A DNA stretch of 32,326 bases from contig NZ_BPRC01000038.1 of the NCBI RefSeq assembly GCF_022179725.1, positions 1-32,326 on the forward strand. The letters run 5' to 3'. Positions 7,109 through 15,259 of the stretch are shown here, in pieces. The position numbers were made by a program, and so were the translations under genes. Each line of letters begins with the position of its first letter. Position 1 is the stretch's first letter. The stretch is from Methylorubrum aminovorans. Lineage in GTDB: Bacteria > Pseudomonadota > Alphaproteobacteria > Rhizobiales > Beijerinckiaceae. Below the pieces are notes generated by a model. That model saw only the letters and a list, made by a program, of their open reading frames with translations. It was not told the origin of the DNA and did not search any database.

Positions 7109-7684
7109 CTAAGCCGCACCGGCCATCGGCTCGTTGAGCCAGTTCCACAGAGCGTCCTCCTCTTGGTCGCTCAGCGGGTCGGGCTTGTCGGGGTTCTGCC
7201 CTCGGTTGTAGCCCGCCACGTAGACGTGGAACTGCCACAGGCTCATCTTCCGCATGTCGTCGTGCGGAAGCTGCATCACGGCCGCGGCCTCGTAGAAGGC
7301 TTTGAACGCCATCTTGCCGTCGGGCAGGGGCTCGCTGTCGTCCTTCTTGCTGGCCCGGTGTGGCAGCGGTTCGTCCTCGGCGCCTTCCAGCGCGGCGGCC
7401 ATCACGAGCGCGGCCACCGCAATGGCCCGTACCGCCGGCATGTCGTCGAGCCCGCGGGCGACGGCGTGTGCCTCGGACACGCCCAGGCCGCCGCCGATCA
7501 GCCCCACCAGCAGGATGGCGCGCACATGCCGCCAACTGGCGTTTTCGCCGACGTAAAGCCGATGCAGGTGCTCTGGCGCGCCGATGCCGGTCTCCTCCTG
7601 CAGCTTCTCCAACTCGCCGATAGCGAGCCGGAAGCGGTACGTGTTGGCGCCGAGTTCGAGGTCGATGCTGCCGTCGCGGCTCAT
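7109..7684 (-). CDS. tail assembly chaperone, fused two-part form
   Basis: The product is 191 residues. Residues 1-100 (GANTYRFRLAIGELEKLQEE, SWRHVRAILLVGLIGGGL) match the gene-transfer-agent-type chaperone family (Phage_TAC_11). After a charged linker the C-terminal part (FKAFYEAAAVMQLPHDDM, SLWQFHVYVAGYNRGQ) resembles the second chaperone, encoded separately or by ribosomal frameshift in relatives. Here both lie in one frame between the tube gene and the tape measure, where tail chaperones belong. They bind the tape measure during assembly and are absent from virions. Confidence 0.75.
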   Translation of the reverse strand: MSRDGSIDLELGANTYRFRLAIGELEKLQEETGIGAPEHLHRLYVGENASWRHVRAILLVGLIGGGLGVSEAHAVARGLDDMPAVRAIAVAALVMAAALEGAEDEPLPHRASKKDDSEPLPDGKMAFKAFYEAAAVMQLPHDDMRKMSLWQFHVYVAGYNRGQNPDKPDPLSDQEEDALWNWLNEPMAGAA

Positions 7685-7693
7685 CGGTCGGGC

Positions 7694-8137
7694 TCAGGCC
7701 GCCGGGGTCCAGGCGATCGGGCCGGAAGACGACATCTCGATGGAGACGGTCGCCCGCTCGCCGCGGGTGGCGCTCTGCTCGAAGCTCGTCAGGTGGAACA
7801 GGCCGAGATAGTAGCCGCCGCCCGTAGCCGCCGAGCCCGCCCGCTCGACGCGAACCGAGATCGGCGCGTCGCTCTCGTAGGCCGCCTGCCACCGCGCGAT
7901 CGACTCGCGGGCCATGACGCCCTCGCCGGAGATCGTGGCCGACTTCGACACCGTGTCGCGCTCGACCCAGGCCGCGGCGTCCTCGTTGTCGCAATCCGGG
8001 GTCGTCGTGTCGTTGGTCTCTTTCGTGAGCGTCAGGGAACGCTCGGTGAGCCCGCACGGCGCGCCATAGGTGCCGGGCGTGGCGGTCTCCAGCAGCACGC
8101 GGAAGCCGGAAAACGGGACGGTCGTTGCCTGAGCCAT
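7694..8137 (-). CDS. major tail (tube) protein
   Basis: The product is 147 residues. It has the TP901-1/Phage_tail_2 pattern: an N-terminal FRVLLETATPGTYGAPCGLT, then SATISGEGVMARES and a C-terminal beta-strand region with SFEQSATRGERATVSIEMSS. It would form the stacked hexamers of the tail tube. Its position between the tail completion protein and the chaperone fits the standard order. The ATG at 8137 begins ten bases after the upstream gene. Confidence 0.85.
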   Translation of the reverse strand: MAQATTVPFSGFRVLLETATPGTYGAPCGLTERSLTLTKETNDTTTPDCDNEDAAAWVERDTVSKSATISGEGVMARESIARWQAAYESDAPISVRVERAGSAATGGGYYLGLFHLTSFEQSATRGERATVSIEMSSSGPIAWTPAA

Positions 8138-8147
8138 AGTCGGCCTC

Positions 8148-8567
8148 TCAGTTGGTGGGGGTTTCGGGGATGCGCTCGACGAGGGCGCGGAACGTCATCC
8201 GGGCTCGGACGAGGTTGCCGTCGTCATCGATGTTGGTGTCTTGGTGGGCGATCTCGACGAGCGCCCAAGGCGCGGCGAGTTCGAGATCCTGCTCGTGCAG
8301 CGCGTCGCGGACGATGCCGGCGATGCGGGAGGCCTCGGGCTTGCCGACGTTTTCCGACCAGACATCGAGGTCGGCGAAGATCTCCAGGCCGTCCACGCAG
8401 TCGGAGCCGTCGTTGACGCCTTGGAACGAACGCAGGTGCAGGTAGGGGCGCGCTTGTCCGAGCGTCACCCGATCGAGGATGCGGCCGCGCAGCGGAGCGG
8501 CCGTCAGCGCCGGCACGGCCTTGAGCGCCGCGACGATGGCGCCCTGGAGCGCAAGCTCAGCGCTCAC
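8148..8567 (-). CDS. tail completion/terminator protein (DUF3168)
   Basis: The product is 139 residues. It shows the DUF3168 layout: ELALQGAIVAALKAVPALTA at the N-terminus, LGQARPYLHL, then DGLEIFADLDVWSE and IAGIVRDALHE. In lambdoid and SPP1-like phages this protein caps the head-proximal end of the tail. The GTG at 8567 overlaps the stop of the gp10-type gene as GTGA, which supports that start. Confidence 0.85.
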   Translation of the reverse strand: MSAELALQGAIVAALKAVPALTAAPLRGRILDRVTLGQARPYLHLRSFQGVNDGSDCVDGLEIFADLDVWSENVGKPEASRIAGIVRDALHEQDLELAAPWALVEIAHQDTNIDDDGNLVRARMTFRALVERIPETPTN

Positions 8568-9055
8568 TCGCCGCCCCCGCTGCTCGCCGCGACGGCGCGC
8601 GCCGCCTTCTTGGTCGCCCTGGTCATCCGCGACTTCACCCGCTTGCGGTAGGCCCGGTAGACCGGGAAGAAGAACGGCTTGGCCTTGGCACCGGGGTGCT
8701 GCGAGCCTTCGTAGAGGCCCTTGTTCTCGTGAGGCGCGGTGCCGAACTCGACGAGGTGGGCGTAGCGGACCGCGCTGTTGCCGGCCGAGACGATCACGGT
8801 CAGTTCGGGGTCGCCCTTGTCCGTCGCGCCGGCCCGGCCAACGGAGGCGTATTTCGGGACCGCGCCGCCGCGGCTCACCACGATGCTTTTCTCCAGGGCG
8901 CCCGTGCGCTTCGGCGCCTGCCGGCGCTGCGCCGCGGCGATCTCCTCGGCGCTCTCGCCGATGGCCTTCCCGATGGCCTGCCGAGCCGCGTCAGGCAGAA
9001 GGGCCAGCTTTCGCAGGAGCGCGCTTCGGCCGCTCGTCTTGACGCCCTTCGCCAT
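8564..9055 (-). CDS. HK97 gp10-family neck/tail protein
   Basis: The product is 163 residues. Pattern: RSALLRKLALLPDAARQAIG, then APKRTGALEKSIVV, then YAHLVEFGTAPHEN, the last being the family hallmark (VEFGT..H). A C-terminal region with HPGAKAKPFFFPVYRAYR follows. It is a head-tail joining or tail-terminator-type component. The ATG at 9055 has GAGGTGATC directly upstream. The frame overlaps the preceding small gene by 65 bases. Confidence 0.88.
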   Translation of the reverse strand: MAKGVKTSGRSALLRKLALLPDAARQAIGKAIGESAEEIAAAQRRQAPKRTGALEKSIVVSRGGAVPKYASVGRAGATDKGDPELTVIVSAGNSAVRYAHLVEFGTAPHENKGLYEGSQHPGAKAKPFFFPVYRAYRKRVKSRMTRATKKAARAVAASSGGGE

Positions 9056-9200
9056 CGATCACCTCGGCTGCCTTGGCTTCGAGTGCGGCTTTGACTTGCA
9101 CGTCGGGGAGGCGCTTCTCCTGCCCGGCGCGGTGCATCACCACGACGGAGGAGCGCGGCCAGAAATCGAAGTCTCGGAGGAAGCGGACACGCTGAGCCAT
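8991..9200 (-). CDS. hypothetical small protein in the neck module
   Basis: The product is 69 residues, highly charged. The first half (AQRVRFLRDFDFWPRSSVVV) continues into a Lys/Glu/Ala helix (VQVKAALEAKAAEVI). The ATG at 9200 overlaps the stop of the head closure gene as TGATG, and GAGG lies about nine bases upstream. Proteins with an FLRDFDF start and a Lys-rich helix occur at this place in Rhizobiales prophages (from memory). The role is unknown. Its 3' end overlaps the gp10-type gene in another frame, so it could be dismissed as a shadow, but the start signals favour a real gene. Confidence 0.6.
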   Translation of the reverse strand: MAQRVRFLRDFDFWPRSSVVVMHRAGQEKRLPDVQVKAALEAKAAEVIDGEGRQDERPKRAPAKAGPSA

Positions 9201-9544
9201 CACGCCACCTCACCCGCCACGCAGACCAGCGTCAGCCATTGCCGGCGCCGGTCCATGTCCTCGACTGCCCGGATCGCGTAGACGACACCCGTGCGCTCAT
9301 CGACGGCCCGCCATTCGGGCGTGATGGTGCGCGTCTGGGGGTCGAACCGGACGATCATGTTGACCGGCTGCTGGCTCTGGAGGCGCGCGGCCTGCATCGC
9401 CTCGGAGCCCGGCTTCATCAGGTAAGCCGCAGCGCGCGAGAACTGTGCCTCGAACTCGCCCGGCACCGTGTTGCCGTAACCGTCGTCGGTGCCGCCGCGC
9501 GCCTCGAAGCGCACGCGCTCGCGCAGGGAGCCGGTCCAGGCCAT
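9200..9544 (-). CDS. phage head closure protein (head-tail adaptor)
   Basis: The product is 114 residues. It begins SLRERVRFEARGGTDDGYGN, the usual start of SPP1 gp16-like head closure proteins. It continues with beta-rich sequence (VNMIVRFDPQTRTITPEWR, YAIRAVEDMDRRRQWLTL), where the D-RR-WL segment is family-typical. It would close the portal channel and join the tail. The ATG at 9544 overlaps the connector stop as ATGA, indicating tight translational coupling. Confidence 0.88.
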   Translation of the reverse strand: MAWTGSLRERVRFEARGGTDDGYGNTVPGEFEAQFSRAAAYLMKPGSEAMQAARLQSQQPVNMIVRFDPQTRTITPEWRAVDERTGVVYAIRAVEDMDRRRQWLTLVCVAGEVA

Positions 9545-10041
9545 CAGCCGAAGTACACCCTGAAGGGCTGCAAGAGCCGGTCGGCCGTCACGGGCATGCT
9601 GACCGCGGCGGCGCTGGCGGACGGCCCGCCATTCTCGCGATTGGCATAGAGGTCGCCGACCATCAGCAGGACAGCCTGCCGGATCGGCGCCGGAACCGTG
9701 CTCCGGCGATTATCGCCTTCGCCGACGACGGGGTATCCGGCGCGGTAGCGAATCCGAACCTTCCGGCCGTCTTGCGAGGGCGTCTCGCTTTCGACGGCGA
9801 GTAGCGGCGGATATGGCAGGCTCGGATCGTCTCGCCACGTACAGGCCGAGACCTCGGTCTCGAGCGTCTGCTCGCCGAGAGCGCGGCCCAACCACCCCAT
9901 CGGGCCGTCGATGGCACTCGTGGCGACCCCGATCAGTCCTTCGATGTAGGCGTCGTCGCTGTCGTGCTCGACGCGCAGGTGCCGCTTTGCCTCTTCTAGC
10001 GAGACGATGGCCTCCGGCGGGGTGATGACCGTCACGCTCAT
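9544..10041 (-). CDS. head-tail connector protein (gp6-like)
   Basis: The product is 165 residues. It has the family signature SLEEAKRHLRVEHDSDDAYI near the N-terminus, then IRYRAGYP and PAPIRQAVLLMVGDLYANRE. It is an HK97 gp6/SPP1 gp15-like adaptor that docks on the portal. The ATG at 10041 overlaps the stop of the collagen-like gene as ATGA. Gene order capsid, extras, connector, closure is standard apart from the three extra genes before it. Confidence 0.9.
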   Translation of the reverse strand: MSVTVITPPEAIVSLEEAKRHLRVEHDSDDAYIEGLIGVATSAIDGPMGWLGRALGEQTLETEVSACTWRDDPSLPYPPLLAVESETPSQDGRKVRIRYRAGYPVVGEGDNRRSTVPAPIRQAVLLMVGDLYANRENGGPSASAAAVSMPVTADRLLQPFRVYFG

Positions 10042-10820
10042 CGGTTCACCGCATAGACCGCCACGGGAATGGAGTAGGCCGACAGGACTTGGACCGGCGG
10101 AACGCTCAGCACGGCGGTGAACCGCCCGGCGGCCGTCGGCATCGCATGGTGGACCGCGTATCCGGCGGACAACTTCGACAAGTCGGTCGGGTAGATTTCG
10201 AGGATGTCGGTGGCCAGCACACCAACGCAGGCGACGTTCGCTACCCGTGAGACGCTGGGCTGAAGGGCGACGACCGCACTGCCGCTGATCGTGGTGTTGC
10301 AGACGAAGGTGGAGGCCTTCGGGCCAACCGGTCCCTGCGGTCCGGTCGCCCCCGCATCGCCTTTCGGCCCTACAGCACCCTGAGGCCCTGCCGGGCCAGC
10401 GAGGCCGGTATCCCCCTTCGGACCAGCCGGTCCACTCGGGCCTGCCGGTCCTGCTGAGCCTTGAAGGCCTCGCTCGCCTGCAGCACCGGCCGGACCCATA
10501 GGTCCAGCCACGCCATCTGCGCCGCGAGGCCCAGCCGGACCCATTGGTCCCACAGGTCCAGCGCTGCCTGCTGCACCCTGAGGGCCTGCTGGCCCAGCCG
10601 CTCCGCGCTCTCCTGGCTGTCCTGCTGCACCTGGCTCTCCTTGCGGTCCGGCAGGGCCAACGCTTCCGGCTGGGCCGGGTTCACCCTGCGGTCCCGCAGG
10701 GCCAGCCGGACCGGTCCGCTGAAGGCCGTCGCCCATCATGGGGCTGGACGAGCGGAGCGCGCTCTCGGCCGGCGAGACGAGGCCGAAGGTGATGCAGGCG
10801 AGAAGCCAGAGGACGCGCAT
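10038..10820 (-). CDS. collagen-like repeat protein with signal peptide
   Basis: The product is 260 residues. Residues 1-20 (MRVLWLLACITFGLVSPAES) look like a Sec signal peptide ending AESA. From about 38 to 168 there are some 40 Gly-X-Y triplets (GPAGPQGEPGPAG type), enough for a collagen triple helix. The last 90 residues are a beta-rich C-terminal domain with two Cys, a likely trimerisation or binding head. The ATG at 10820 overlaps the upstream stop (TGATG). Collagen-like stalks are usual in phage fibres, but a signal peptide and a place between capsid and connector genes are odd. It may be a capsid decoration or a secreted lysogeny factor. Confidence 0.8.
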   Translation of the reverse strand: MRVLWLLACITFGLVSPAESALRSSSPMMGDGLQRTGPAGPAGPQGEPGPAGSVGPAGPQGEPGAAGQPGERGAAGPAGPQGAAGSAGPVGPMGPAGPRGADGVAGPMGPAGAAGERGLQGSAGPAGPSGPAGPKGDTGLAGPAGPQGAVGPKGDAGATGPQGPVGPKASTFVCNTTISGSAVVALQPSVSRVANVACVGVLATDILEIYPTDLSKLSAGYAVHHAMPTAAGRFTAVLSVPPVQVLSAYSIPVAVYAVNR

Positions 10821-11326
10821 CAGCCGCCTCGCCCGTATTGAAGCTCGGGAGCGCAATCGCTGGCAGGCGCTGCGGTCGCGATGATGGAGACAAACTGCGG
10901 ATCGCTCGTGCCAAGCGTCTCGGAGGAGCGTGCCAGGAAGCGGGTGCCGGTGGTGAGCGTGACGCTCTCGGACATGCTGGCGACCCTGCGGATCCGCACA
11001 TCCACGTTGCAGGGGTTCACGAAGCGGTAGGACGTGGCGTCCGCCGGCTTCGAGATCGCGAATTGCTTGGCCGTCGTGGTGACGCCGCTGAAGATGATCG
11101 GATCACCGTTGCCCGAGCGGACGAACGGCGTCGCGATCACCGTCATAGGGGCGAACCCGCCACCACAAGGCACCGCTCGGCGCCCTTCGCCGGTGGCACA
11201 ATTCAGCACCGTGCCCTGAAGTCTGGTCCCGTCGGGCTGGCGCCAGAACGTGTCGAGAGACGTCTGCGCAACAAGGCCGAGCGAGAGCACGGCCCCGATC
11301 ACGATGGCGACGAGCGGCCGGCGCAT
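10820..11326 (-). CDS. hypothetical exported or membrane-anchored protein
   Basis: The product is 168 residues, starting MRRPLVAIVIGAVLSLGLVA, which is a signal peptide or membrane anchor. The rest is beta-rich (TRLQGTVLNCATG, GFAPMTVIATPFV, NPCNVDVRIRRVA) with several Cys. No family is recognised. The ATG at 11326 lies five bases after the previous stop, and the gene overlaps the collagen-like gene by one base. Both carry export signals, so they probably act together. Central Cys pairs suggest disulphides formed outside the cytoplasm. Confidence 0.65.
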   Translation of the reverse strand: MRRPLVAIVIGAVLSLGLVAQTSLDTFWRQPDGTRLQGTVLNCATGEGRRAVPCGGGFAPMTVIATPFVRSGNGDPIIFSGVTTTAKQFAISKPADATSYRFVNPCNVDVRIRRVASMSESVTLTTGTRFLARSSETLGTSDPQFVSIIATAAPASDCAPELQYGRGG

Positions 11327-11331
11327 CGCCG

Positions 11332-11592
11332 TCAGTCCTTGGTGCGCCGAACGGCCGTGGCCGGGGTCACCTTGTTCGCCGGCTCGACAGCCATCTTGTT
11401 CTCGGGTGCGGGCGCTGCCTTGATGGCCGCCTCGGGTGTGCACTCCTCGACGAGGCCGTTGGCCTTCAGCTCTGCCGCCCGGCGGCTGTGCACGCTGAAC
11501 GGCTGGCTCGCCTCATCCTTGTAACCCTCGGCCCCGTCGAAGGGCCTCACGGCCTTGACCGTCACGTGGTCGGCATCCTTGTCCTGTGCCAT
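11332..11592 (-). CDS. hypothetical phage protein downstream of the capsid gene
   Basis: The product is 86 residues. Residues 10-50 (VTVKAVRPFDGAEGYKDEAS, QPFSVHSRRAAELKANGLVE) resemble the short proteins that often follow HK97-type capsid genes. The tail is Ala/Pro/Lys-rich. The A-ELKANGLVEE segment looks like a small helical head-associated motif. The ATG at 11592 lies 64 bases downstream of the capsid stop. The role is unknown; a capsid accessory function is inferred only from position. Confidence 0.7.
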   Translation of the reverse strand: MAQDKDADHVTVKAVRPFDGAEGYKDEASQPFSVHSRRAAELKANGLVEECTPEAAIKAAPAPENKMAVEPANKVTPATAVRRTKD

Positions 11593-11656
11593 GGCATCCT
11601 CGCGCTATGAGAGGACCGGAGGGGGCGATTCCCCTCCGGCGTGGCGTGAGCCGCCC

Positions 11657-12955
11657 TTACGGGGTGACGACGAGCTGACCGGTGACGAAGGCCTCGGGAC
11701 GGTAGACCGCCAGGGCCAGCCGCTCCTCGGCGCGGATCGTCATCATGTTCTTCTCGAAGTCGTCGACGTTCTCGGTCGAGAGCAGCACCTCGATCTCCAT
11801 GCGATCGAAGATCTGCGCCGCGATGTCGAAGGCGCCGGTGAGAAACCGGTTCTGCGCCTGCGCCTGGGTCGCGACCACCGGCAGGTTCCAGAGCCGGGGC
11901 TGCACGCCCTCGGCCGGATCGCCGATGATGTAGCGGCCCTGCGTGTCCTTGGTTAGCTCAATGGTCGCCCAGTCGATCGGGTTGAGGACGAAGGCCGAGG
12001 CCGGGTACTCGGCGAGCACCACCTGCAGGATGGCGATACGCAGGCGGTCGATCGCCGTCATGTTCTCGACCGCCGCCATGCCGGCGGGAACGGCGAAGGC
12101 CGTGGCCTGCGGCTGGATGCCGAGGATGTTCTGGCCGGTGCCGTCGCCGCCCAGAAGCTGCGCTTCCTCCTTGAAGGTCAGGCCGTAGCGGGCCCGGCCG
12201 TCGATGTAGGAGCGCAGCGCCGGGGCGTCGTCCATGATCTGGCGCGACGCCTTGAAGATGTGCGCCAGGGTGCGGACCGGCGCGTTCTTCATGTCGAAGG
12301 CCAGGTCGGACTTCGGCTTGACCGTGCCCTCGGCCACCATCGCCGCGTTGTTGGTGTAGCCGGTCTCGACCACGTACTCGATGTTGCTCGACGCAGTCTC
12401 GCCGGGCAGCAGCAAGTCGCGGATCGTCATGCGCCGCTCGGGCGCTGCGACGATGCCCGGCTGGCGCTGGGCCGGCACGAGGGAGTTGCCGGGGCTGCGG
12501 CCCGCGCCGACAGTGCCGTTGGCGCTCGTGATGTCCTTGCGGTCCATCTTCACGCGCAGCGACATGCGGGAGGCGCTGGTCATGCCGCCGGCCTTGAACG
12601 ACTCGCTCTCGATCACCGCCTGACCGAGCGTTCGCTCCGAGGGAGCAGCGTCGGGATTGCCGCGCCGAGCGAGCTTCTGCTCGACGTCGCCGAGCCGATC
12701 GTGCGCCTCCTGCAGCCGGTTCGTGGTCTCACCGAGCTTCAGCAGGGCCTCGTCGACCTTCTCCTTGGTCGCCTTGGTCAGATCGCCGTTGGCCTTGACC
12801 TCAGCGCCCGCTTTCTCGGCGAAGCCCTTCACCTCGTCGAGGATGCGGGACATCTCGCCCTGGATCTGGGCGACGCCGGGGTCGTTGCCGCCACCGGCAT
12901 CCTTGCGGCCGTATTCGCGATGCCCCACCGGAAGGCGGGGAGAGTGCATGTTCAT
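11657..12955 (-). CDS. HK97-family major capsid protein
   Basis: The product is 432 residues. The N-terminal 120 residues are a charged coiled coil (IQGEMSRILDEVKGFAEKAG, LGETTNRLQEAHDRLGDVEQ), the delta or scaffolding domain removed by the protease. The HK97 core follows: VPAQRQPGIV, RTLAHIFKASRQIMDDAPAL, LLGGDGTGQNILGI, FVLNPIDWATIELTKD, GRYIIGDP, and a C-terminal MTIRAEERLALAVYRPEAFV. The ATG at 12955 has GAGG nine bases upstream. It lies 12 bases from the protease stop. Confidence 0.95.
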   Translation of the reverse strand: MNMHSPRLPVGHREYGRKDAGGGNDPGVAQIQGEMSRILDEVKGFAEKAGAEVKANGDLTKATKEKVDEALLKLGETTNRLQEAHDRLGDVEQKLARRGNPDAAPSERTLGQAVIESESFKAGGMTSASRMSLRVKMDRKDITSANGTVGAGRSPGNSLVPAQRQPGIVAAPERRMTIRDLLLPGETASSNIEYVVETGYTNNAAMVAEGTVKPKSDLAFDMKNAPVRTLAHIFKASRQIMDDAPALRSYIDGRARYGLTFKEEAQLLGGDGTGQNILGIQPQATAFAVPAGMAAVENMTAIDRLRIAILQVVLAEYPASAFVLNPIDWATIELTKDTQGRYIIGDPAEGVQPRLWNLPVVATQAQAQNRFLTGAFDIAAQIFDRMEIEVLLSTENVDDFEKNMMTIRAEERLALAVYRPEAFVTGQLVVTP

Positions 12956-12966
12956 GGGGTGAGTCC

Positions 12967-13713
12967 TCAGAACGTGGGGAGGGTGAAGCCAGACAGGACG
13001 GCGCTCAGCGCCTTCGTGGCTTCGGGTTCGTTCGCCGGGTCGCCCGCGGACTCACTCCGGAGCAGGTGCGCAAGGCCGCGATTGGCGATCACAGCAGCCT
13101 TGGTCTTCGAGAAGCCTGCCTCGCGCAGGAACCGCTCGAACTCGTTCAGCGACGGCAGCTCGCCGTGCGCGATCTTGGATTTGACGGCATCGATCCGCGC
13201 CTCGTCGTTCGCCGGGAACGTGACGAGACTGATCTCGACCAGATCGACCCGCTTCAGGGTGCGGATGCCGGTCTTCTCGTCGAACGACGATTCGCGGACG
13301 TAGTAGCCGATGGAGAGGCCCGACACGGCGCCGGCCTTCATCAGGGCGTAGCTCTCCGAGGCCTGCCGGACGGCATCCTTCAGCAGCGCGCCCTCGACAT
13401 ACAGGCCGGTCTCATCCTCCTTGAGGGAGGTGTAGATGCCGATGGGCTGATCGCTGCGGTGCTGCCACAGCACGGGAACGGGGCGGCCCTTGCCCGCGAT
13501 CTCGACGAGGCTTTCGGTGAAAGCGCCGGGGGCGACGATCTCGCCGTAGCTGTCGACTGCACCGAAGACCGAGCCGTAGCCCGAGAACGAGCCATCGTCG
13601 TTCACGGCCTTCACATCGAGGCCGAAATCCCGGATCTTGAGCGAGGCCTTCTTGACCTCGAACTCGCGGCAGATCTCGTCCGGCCGGAATTCCCGGTGGT
13701 CGATGGTGTTCAT
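12967..13713 (-). CDS. HK97-family prohead protease
   Basis: The product is 248 residues. It is a U35-type serine protease: FSGYGSVFGAVDSYGEIVAP, catalytic His in PVLWQHRSDQPIG (about residue 86), Ser in AGAVSGLSIGYYV (about residue 135), and DLVEISLVTFPAN. It would cleave the delta domain of the capsid protein. The ATG at 13713 has GGAG eight bases upstream; the longer open frame upstream overlaps the next gene and is not used. The C-terminal 50 residues (ERFLREAGFSKTKAAVIANR) are typical of the alphaproteobacterial version. Confidence 0.93.
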   Translation of the reverse strand: MNTIDHREFRPDEICREFEVKKASLKIRDFGLDVKAVNDDGSFSGYGSVFGAVDSYGEIVAPGAFTESLVEIAGKGRPVPVLWQHRSDQPIGIYTSLKEDETGLYVEGALLKDAVRQASESYALMKAGAVSGLSIGYYVRESSFDEKTGIRTLKRVDLVEISLVTFPANDEARIDAVKSKIAHGELPSLNEFERFLREAGFSKTKAAVIANRGLAHLLRSESAGDPANEPEATKALSAVLSGFTLPTF

Positions 13714-13724
13714 GATCGGCGCTC

Positions 13725-13934
13725 CTATGCCGCGCTGACGCGCAACTGCGCGGGAGTGATCTGGACTTGGACTAGGCTGGCCAAATCCTGCGGGGTCGCA
13801 TCGCGCCAGCGCTGGTGGTGCGCAGCCATCGGGCGTGTGGTCTCTTCGATTTGAAGGACGACCTGATTGCCGCGTGGGCTCATCCGCCACCTGCCGGTCG
13901 GATGAAACGTCGGCTCGGGATAGGGGCCGGGCAT
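13725..13934 (-). CDS. conserved small phage protein between portal and protease
   Basis: The product is 69 residues, starting MPGPYPEPTFHPTGRWRMSP, with QVVLQIEETTR in the middle and a DLASLVQVQITPAQLRV tail. It begins one base after the portal stop, so it is almost certainly translated with it. A small protein at this spot is common in Rhizobiales prophages (from memory). No domain is recognised. Confidence 0.65.
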   Translation of the reverse strand: MPGPYPEPTFHPTGRWRMSPRGNQVVLQIEETTRPMAAHHQRWRDATPQDLASLVQVQITPAQLRVSAA

Positions 13935-13935
13935 C

Positions 13936-15240
13936 TCAGTGCTCCAGGGTCGCGCCGGACGGAATGAGGCGGGTGGCGGCGCGCTCCGCGGCGAGTGCCG
14001 CCAGCGCATCGTCGAGTTGCTTCTCCGCCGCCGTCGGCTGAACCGTGCCCAGCTTGTCGATCGGCAGCATCGCGCCCTGCATGAAGAGTTGGTCGCCGCC
14101 CGGCAGCGGCGGCTTGTTCTCGCGGGCCCGGATCTCGTTCGGGGTGCTGAGGGCGTTCGTGACCTCGGCGCGGTAGAGTTCGGCGCGGCCCTTGCTGTCG
14201 GCCCGCATCAGGCCCTCGACGTTGAACTCGGCGAAGAAGCGCCGCTGCTCCACCGGGGACAGGCACTTCGTCCGGATCGCCTGCTCGGCCGCCTTCAGGT
14301 GCGAGCGCAGAGTGTAGGTCAGGAACCAGAGGTTCATCTGCTCGAGGCCGGTGCCCCAGGCTGTGGCCTTGTCCATGTGCCCGATCATCACCGGAAGCAC
14401 CCCGAACCAGCGACAGACGACCTCTACGTTGAAGCCGCGGGTCTCAAGGAGCTGCGCGTCCTCGGGCGGCAGCGACAGGCTCTTGAAGTCCCATCCGCCT
14501 TCGAGCAGCGGCACCTTGCCGGTGTTGCGCGCGCCCTCGAATTTCTCGACGTAGCTCCGAGCATCCTTGCGCTGCTCGGGCGTCAGGTAGGCGGGCGCGG
14601 TCAGCACGCCGGAGGGCCGCATCCCGTTCTTGAAGATGCTGCCGGCCGCGCGCTCGGCGCCCATCGCCGTGCCGAGACTGTGCCGCCCGGCGGCGATCGC
14701 CGACATCCCGACCTGGCCGTCGAGCGAGAAACCCTTCAGGTGCAGAACCTGATCTTCGGACAGAACCTGCGTCAGCCCCTGATGGGTGTGCCGGTAGGTC
14801 AGCGTACCGTCGATTTCGCGCGTGATCTGCACCCGATCCGGCCGCATCGGAATGAGCGCCACGACGCGATCATTGGCGCCGCGAACGATCTCGGCGAAGC
14901 CGTTCCCCCAGAGCAACTTGCAGGCAAACAGCGCCTGCCAGAACTCCACCGCCGTCATCTCGGCGTTCGGCCTGTCGTGGAGCACCCGGTAGAGCGGATG
15001 CTCGGGCGCGACACGGCTGCGACCCTGCCCGTCACGCTCATAGAGCGGCAGCGGCAGCGTCGCGATCGTCTGTGACACGAGGCGCGCACACGCCCAGACG
15101 GCGTCGAGCGTCAGCGCTGTCTCCACCGTGACGCTCTCGCCAGCGTGGCTCGACTCGCCCGCCAGCCATGAAACGAGCGCCCGATCGGTCAGACCCAAGC
15201 CGCGGGCGACCGTCAGCGCCGCCTTGCGGAAAAGGCCCAT
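13936..15240 (-). CDS. HK97-family portal protein
   Basis: The product is 434 residues. It forms the twelve-subunit DNA gate of the capsid. Signatures: VWACARLVSQTIATLPLPLY, HPLYRVLHDRPNAEMTAVEF, LLWGNGFAEIVR, DQVLHLKGFSLDG, and the clip/crown-region helix FEGARNTGKVPLLEGGWDFK. The C-terminal LFMQGAMLPIDKLG is also typical. The ATG at 15240 lies 19 bases after the large terminase stop. Confidence 0.95.
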   Translation of the reverse strand: MGLFRKAALTVARGLGLTDRALVSWLAGESSHAGESVTVETALTLDAVWACARLVSQTIATLPLPLYERDGQGRSRVAPEHPLYRVLHDRPNAEMTAVEFWQALFACKLLWGNGFAEIVRGANDRVVALIPMRPDRVQITREIDGTLTYRHTHQGLTQVLSEDQVLHLKGFSLDGQVGMSAIAAGRHSLGTAMGAERAAGSIFKNGMRPSGVLTAPAYLTPEQRKDARSYVEKFEGARNTGKVPLLEGGWDFKSLSLPPEDAQLLETRGFNVEVVCRWFGVLPVMIGHMDKATAWGTGLEQMNLWFLTYTLRSHLKAAEQAIRTKCLSPVEQRRFFAEFNVEGLMRADSKGRAELYRAEVTNALSTPNEIRARENKPPLPGGDQLFMQGAMLPIDKLGTVQPTAAEKQLDDALAALAAERAATRLIPSGATLEH

Positions 15241-15259
15241 GCGCAGTCCTGTGGTTCGG

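Noticed and set aside
10300..10740. Short repetitive DNA resembling a CRISPR or satellite array
   Set aside because: The repeats have 9-base periodicity and encode Gly-X-Y triplets; there are no spacers. They are collagen-like codons.
13725..14266. Longer N-terminal forms of the small protein next to the portal
   Set aside because: They read through the portal gene in other frames; the ATG at 13934, one base after the portal stop, fits coupling.
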